Source of the DNA: Pseudomonas sp. P5_109
GTDB taxonomy: Bacteria > Pseudomonadota > Gammaproteobacteria > Pseudomonadales > Pseudomonadaceae
DNA length: 64,000 nt
NCBI RefSeq assembly: GCF_034009455.1
Contig: NZ_CP125380.1
Location: forward strand, 2,087,001-2,151,000
Direction of reading: 5' to 3'
The notes beneath the pieces are model-generated. The model saw only the letters and a program-made list of their open reading frames with translations, had not been told where the DNA came from and made no database searches. Every line of letters begins with the position of its first letter. Position 1 is the stretch's first letter. This document shows positions 63,087 through 64,000 of the stretch, piece after piece. The position numbers and the translations under genes were made by a program.

Positions 63087-64000
63087 TCAGCGCTTCTCCA
63101 GGTTCTCCGGCAGCGGCGCAAACAGTGCCTCGATATCATCGCTTTGCAGTTTCCAGTCCCCGGCCTTGCGCCCATCCAGCACGCCGGCCGCGAGGTCGGA
63201 TTTTTCCTTTTGCAGGTGCTGAATCTTTTCTTCCACAGTGCCGCGCGCAATCAACTTGTAAACGAACACCGGCTTCTCCTGGCCGATGCGATACGCCCGG
63301 TCGGTCGCCTGGTTTTCCGTCGCCGGGTTCCACCATGGGTCGTAGTGAATCACCGTGTCCGCTTCGGTCAGGTTCAGGCCAACGCCGCCGGCCTTCAGGC
63401 TGATCAGAAATATCTGACGCTTGCCGCTCTGGAATTCCTTCACTGGCGTGCGGCGGTCGCGGGTCTGGCCGGTCAGTAGGGCGTAGGCCACGCCGCGTTT
63501 GTTCAGTTCGTCTTCGATCAACGACAGCATTGAGGTGAACTGCGAGAACAGCAGGATCCGCCGACCTTCTTCAAACAGCTCTTCGAGCATTTCCATCAGG
63601 CTGTCGAGCTTGCCTGATGTGCTGCCACGGCTGGGCAGGGTTGCCTCGTTGACCAGGCGCAAGTCGCAGCACACCTGGCGCAGCTTGAGCAGCGCTTCGA
63701 GAATGATGATCTGGCTGCGGGCCACGCCTTTGCGGGTGATCTCGTCGCGGACCTTCTTGTCCATGGCCAGGCGCATGGTTTCGTACACGTCGCGCTGGGC
63801 CTCGTTGAGCTCGACCCAGTGGATGATTTCGGTTTTCGGTGGCAACTCGGTGGCCACCTGTTCCTTGGTGCGGCGCAGCAGGAACGGTTTGATCCGGCCG
63901 TTGAGGTGCTGGAGCCTGACCTCGCTGGTGCGTTTTTCAATCGGCACGCGGTAATCGCGATTGAAGCTTTTGACGTCGCCGAGCCAGCCGGGCAGGAGGA
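63087..64000 (-). CDS. SNF2-family DEAD/DEAH helicase, C-terminal part (5' end outside the window)
   Basis: The visible 304 codons are the C-terminal helicase lobe of a larger ATPase. It includes PFLLRRTKEQVATELPPKTE, the linker with KLRQVCCDLRLV, the helicase C domain with ILLFSQFTSMLSLIEDEL, TVIHYDPWWNPATENQATDR and the arginine finger AYRIGQEKPVFVYKL. The tail (KSDLAAGVLDGRKAGDWKLQ) is typical of bacterial SNF2 proteins. These use ATP to move along duplex DNA or displace proteins; the specific role here is unknown. The frame is open to the window edge. Confidence 0.9.
   Translation of the reverse strand, partial: LLPGWLGDVKSFNRDYRVPIEKRTSEVRLQHLNGRIKPFLLRRTKEQVATELPPKTEIIHWVELNEAQRDVYETMRLAMDKKVRDEITRKGVARSQIIILEALLKLRQVCCDLRLVNEATLPSRGSTSGKLDSLMEMLEELFEEGRRILLFSQFTSMLSLIEDELNKRGVAYALLTGQTRDRRTPVKEFQSGKRQIFLISLKAGGVGLNLTEADTVIHYDPWWNPATENQATDRAYRIGQEKPVFVYKLIARGTVEEKIQHLQKEKSDLAAGVLDGRKAGDWKLQSDDIEALFAPLPENLEKR

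Overview
The window is chromosomal DNA from a fluorescent pseudomonad (Pseudomonas fluorescens group). The evidence is the high-GC coding sequence, recognisable Pseudomonas gene neighbourhoods (zipA-ligA, dnaX-ybaB-recR, anr-hemN-cco, topA-fadBA, lexA-sulA-psrA), and at least 18 intergenic paired REP elements (REPINs) of four families. It is almost entirely core genome: 54 protein genes, one 4.5S RNA, one candidate short ORF, two genes cut by the window edges, and no phage, IS element, CRISPR array or tRNA that I can see.

Layout. (1) 1-5.2 kb: 3' end of smc, then zipA and ligA. (2) 5.4-7.6 kb: a zinc-ribbon metallopeptidase, the 4.5S SRP RNA, and a periplasmic binding protein on the minus strand. 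(3) 7.7-13.5 kb: dnaX, ybaB, an MDR-type oxidoreductase, recR and an acyl-CoA dehydrogenase. (4) 13.6-33.3 kb: the low-oxygen block: apt, the oxygen sensor anr, hemN, the cbb3 oxidase assembly genes (a SafE-like gene, ccoS, ccoI, ccoH, ccoG), two complete ccoNOQP operons, a hydrolase and the aerotaxis receptor aer. A secreted metallophosphoesterase of more AT-rich composition interrupts this block. (5) 33.4-42.4 kb: CPBP protease, acnA, rlmM, tusA, a MATE pump, pdxB and a small conserved protein. (6) 42.6-50.8 kb: an ABC exporter, a Fic protein, slt, uup, a universal stress protein and a small membrane-anchored protein. (7) 51.4-64 kb: fadBA, a DUF1653 protein, topA, two small conserved proteins, the SOS operon lexA-sulA, the fatty-acid-sensing repressor psrA, nagZ, mtnP and the 3' part of an SNF2-family helicase.

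The genes form coherent circuits. Anr-type boxes (TTGAT-N4-ATCAA) lie upstream of hemN (perfect match) and ccoN2 (one mismatch, inside the 5' coding sequence of the divergent hydrolase gene), with weaker ones near ccoG and ccoN1, so the regulator and its likely targets share one 18-kb block. PsrA has two back-to-back operators over its own promoter, and a one-mismatch copy lies upstream of fadBA, its expected target. LexA has two boxes upstream of lexA-sulA, one of them over the -10. I did not find a convincing undescribed multi-gene system. The best leads are the inserted phosphoesterase, a minus-strand terminator with no gene in front of it near 51.0 kb, a hairpin and T-run immediately before ligA, a 37-codon ORF overlapping the nagZ start, and shared internal sequence between REPIN families.
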